From Nitrosotalea sp. (lineage in GTDB: Archaea > Thermoproteota > Nitrososphaeria > Nitrososphaerales > Nitrosopumilaceae): 17,379 bases of DNA. The first letter of the stretch is position 1. Each line of letters opens with the position of its first letter. Position numbers and translations under genes: made by a program. This document shows, piece after piece, positions 15,646 through 17,379 of the stretch. The DNA lies in assembly GCA_022545805.1 (NCBI GenBank), contig JAKEIJ010000021.1, positions 1 through 17,379 on the forward strand, written 5' to 3'. Under the pieces are notes generated by a model. That model worked only from the letters and a program-made list of their open reading frames with translations. It had not been told where the DNA came from and ran no database searches.

Positions 15646-16342
15646 AGATGGAATTAGATGCGATGGACGGAGATTAGACGAGCTTAGAAATATCTCTATC
15701 AAAGTTGGAGTACTAAAAAATGCAGACGGTTCTGCATATATTGAATTTGGAAAGAATAAGATCTTGGCAGGTGTTTTCGGTCCTAGAGATGTTCACCCAA
15801 AACACATGGCAAATCCAGACTCTGGAATTCTTCGATGCAGGTATCACATGTCCCCTTTCTCTGTAACAGAAAGAAAGAATCCTGCTCCATCAAGAAGAGA
15901 AATTGAGATCTCCAAAGTTATCAAAGAGGCTCTACAGCCTGCTGTAATACTAAAAGACTATCCACGTACTGTAATCGATGTATTCATTGAGGTTTTGCAG
16001 GCAGATGGTGGCTCACGATGTGCAGCACTTGATGCAGCAGCAGTTGCTCTTGCAGATGCAGGTATTCCAATGCGTGACTTGGTATCTGCTTGTGCAGCAG
16101 GCAAAGTCGCAGACAGGATAGTGCTTGATGTTAACAATGAAGAAGACCAAGAGGGTCAAGCAGACATGCCAGTTGCATTGATGCCAAACATTGGCAAAGT
16201 TACACTATTACAGCTTGATGGTATGCTAAAACCAGAAGAATTCAAAACCTGTATGCAAACTGCTCTAGTGGGTTGCAAACGAGTTTATGAAGTACAAAGA
16301 AAAGCATTAATGGAAAAATATTTCCAAAACGGTGAGCAATAA
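15638..16342 (+). CDS. rrp41: Exosome complex exonuclease subunit Rrp41
   Basis: The catalytic RNase PH-type subunit that degrades RNA 3' to 5' with phosphate (or adds tails in reverse). Motifs: DGIRCDGRRLDELR at the N-terminus, IEFGKNKILAGVFGPRDVHPKH, CRYHMSPFSVTERKNPAPSRREIEISKVI with the RNA/phosphate-binding arginines, LQADGGSRCAALDAA, and GQADMP containing the catalytic Asp (residue 176). I choose ATG 15638 (234 aa, 8-nt overlap with rrp4) because the family N-terminus begins right there. In-frame ATGs at 15614 and 15626 and a TTG at 15602 are possible but add low-complexity sequence. Confidence 0.94.
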   Translation: MTEDGIRCDGRRLDELRNISIKVGVLKNADGSAYIEFGKNKILAGVFGPRDVHPKHMANPDSGILRCRYHMSPFSVTERKNPAPSRREIEISKVIKEALQPAVILKDYPRTVIDVFIEVLQADGGSRCAALDAAAVALADAGIPMRDLVSACAAGKVADRIVLDVNNEEDQEGQADMPVALMPNIGKVTLLQLDGMLKPEEFKTCMQTALVGCKRVYEVQRKALMEKYFQNGEQ

Positions 16343-16344
16343 AA

Positions 16345-17148
16345 TTGAATTCTCAAATTCTAGATCAACTAAAGAGAGATAAAATTCTTGATCTCCTAAA
16401 AACAGGAAAAAGAATCGATGGAAGAACACTTGATGAACAAAGACCACTGATCATTGAAACAGGAGTTATTCCAAAGGCAAACGGTTCTGCGCGAGTAAAA
16501 TTAGGAAATACCGAAATCATAACCGGAGTTAAGATACAACCAGATAAACCATTTCCAGATCTTGGAGACAAGGGAATTCTAATCTGTACCGCAGAGATCT
16601 TGCCCTTGGCAGATCCAAATGCAGAGCCTGGTCCACCAAATGAGGAAGTAATCGAACTTGCAAGAGTTGTTGATAGAGGAATAAGAGAGACTGAAATGAT
16701 TGATTTACATCAACTTGTTCTGATAGAAGACAAGTCTGTCATTGGCATGTTCATTGATAGCAGTGTAATTGATTCTGGAGGAAATCTCTTTGATGCATGC
16801 TCTTATGCATCTGTAGCTGGAATACTTTCTTGTACTGTTCCAAAATGGGAAATCAAAGATGATGCACCTGTCCTTGTAGAGGGAGTAGCATCAAAACCCC
16901 CGATTAAGACACTGCCTGTGTCTGTTACCATGGCAAGAATTGGTGACTATATCATAGTTGATCCAACAAAAGATGAAGAATCTTGCATGGATGGAAGAAT
17001 TACAATTACAACAAATTCTGATGGCAACATTTGTGCTGTACAAAAGGGTGGAAGTGATGGATTTACTGCTGAACAACTCTTACAGTGCGCTGAAACAGCA
17101 CTTACTGTAGGAAGAAAAATAAGGAAGCAGTTTGAGCAGTTGATGTAA
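16345..17148 (+). CDS. rrp42: Exosome complex subunit Rrp42
   Basis: The non-catalytic RNase PH-fold partner that alternates with Rrp41 in the hexameric ring. Features: KRIDGRTLDEQRPLIIETG near the N-terminus, SARVKLGNTEIITGVK, GPPNEEVIELARVVDRGIRE, LVLIEDKSVIGMFIDSSVIDSGGNLFDACSYASVAGIL, and IIVDPTKDEESCMDGRITI. Where Rrp41 has the catalytic GQADMP, this protein has VDPTKDEE, consistent with the inactive subunit. Length 267 aa is usual. Start is TTG, 2 nt after the rrp41 stop, so initiation is probably coupled. Confidence 0.94.
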   Translation: MNSQILDQLKRDKILDLLKTGKRIDGRTLDEQRPLIIETGVIPKANGSARVKLGNTEIITGVKIQPDKPFPDLGDKGILICTAEILPLADPNAEPGPPNEEVIELARVVDRGIRETEMIDLHQLVLIEDKSVIGMFIDSSVIDSGGNLFDACSYASVAGILSCTVPKWEIKDDAPVLVEGVASKPPIKTLPVSVTMARIGDYIIVDPTKDEESCMDGRITITTNSDGNICAVQKGGSDGFTAEQLLQCAETALTVGRKIRKQFEQLM

Positions 17149-17150
17149 GA

Positions 17151-17366
17151 ATGGCAAAGAGCAAAACTGCATCACTCAAGGGACTAGGTCAGAAATATGG
17201 CCTCAAGCCAAGAAAAAAATACACTTCAGTCCACAGACAACTAAAGGCACAAAGAAAATGTCCACAATGCGGTTCTGAAAGATTTGGAAGAGAAGCAGTA
17301 GGAATTTGGGCTTGTAAGAAATGTAACTTTAAGGTTGCAGGCTTGGCATACGATGTCAAACTATAA
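17151..17366 (+). CDS. rpl37ae: 50S ribosomal protein L37Ae (eL43)
   Basis: Archaeal/eukaryotic ribosomal protein eL43, 71 aa, with a zinc ribbon formed by C37 and C40 (CPQC) and C55 and C58 (CKKC). The basic N-terminus (KGLGQKYGLKPRKKYTSVHRQLK) binds 23S rRNA. The ATG is 2 nt after the rrp42 stop; rpl37ae after rrp42 is the normal archaeal order, where rpoP and prefoldin-linked genes often come next, beyond this window. Confidence 0.95.
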   Translation: MAKSKTASLKGLGQKYGLKPRKKYTSVHRQLKAQRKCPQCGSERFGREAVGIWACKKCNFKVAGLAYDVKL

Positions 17367-17379
17367 TGCCAAGATAGAA

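Noticed and set aside
17366-17379. Start of a further gene (TAATG overlap at the rpl37ae stop)
   Set aside because: The ATG is followed by a stop after three codons, so the next gene must begin beyond the window.
1-17379. Mobile elements, CRISPR arrays, toxin-antitoxin or defence systems
   Set aside because: No transposase, integrase, regular direct repeats or recognised defence genes were seen on either strand.

Overview
The window looks like chromosomal DNA from an AT-rich archaeon, most likely a Nitrososphaerota (Thaumarchaeota) lineage near Nitrosopumilus/Nitrosarchaeum. The archaeal assignment rests on L18e, L37Ae, Rpo3, an SBDS-Rrp4-Rrp41-Rrp42 exosome cluster, the F420 gene cofE, a two-subunit 2-oxoacid:ferredoxin oxidoreductase, and TATA-like boxes about 25-30 nt upstream of many start codons with no Shine-Dalgarno sequence. 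The thaumarchaeal placement comes from how the proteins read and is inference.

Layout. 1-605: 5' part of a membrane-anchored CAP/SCP-domain protein (minus strand, runs off the left edge). 606-720: short non-coding stretch with three consecutive stem-loops. 721-2265: an 86-aa Cys-containing protein, a D-2-hydroxyacid dehydrogenase (minus), and a 44-aa eight-cysteine mini-protein. 2321-5189: fused gamma-alpha subunit and beta subunit of a 2-oxoacid:ferredoxin oxidoreductase. 5283-6827: three hypothetical proteins, one with a C-terminal membrane anchor. 6869-7639: cofE (minus). 7713-11500: two complete dehydratases of the LeuC/LeuD family in tandem, the first of archaeal type and the second of bacterial leuCD type. 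11497-14169 (minus): rpo3, rpl18e, rpl13, rps9 and a sugar-phosphate nucleotidyltransferase. 14255-17366 (plus): SBDS, rrp4, rrp41, rrp42, rpl37ae.

The window therefore joins central carbon metabolism (2-oxoacid oxidoreductase, branched-chain and possibly lysine biosynthesis), cofactor F420 synthesis, and two divergent information-processing operons that share one intergenic promoter region at 14170-14254. Genes are tightly packed: many neighbours overlap by 1-13 nt, and two convergent pairs overlap at their stop codons.

There is no mobile element, CRISPR array, tRNA or rRNA. I see no clearly new defence or metabolic system. The points most worth following up are the paired LeuCD-type enzymes, the Rpb3-like cysteine loop in Rpo3, the very high share of TTG start codons, the eight-cysteine mini-protein, and the structured non-coding stretch at 640-714.
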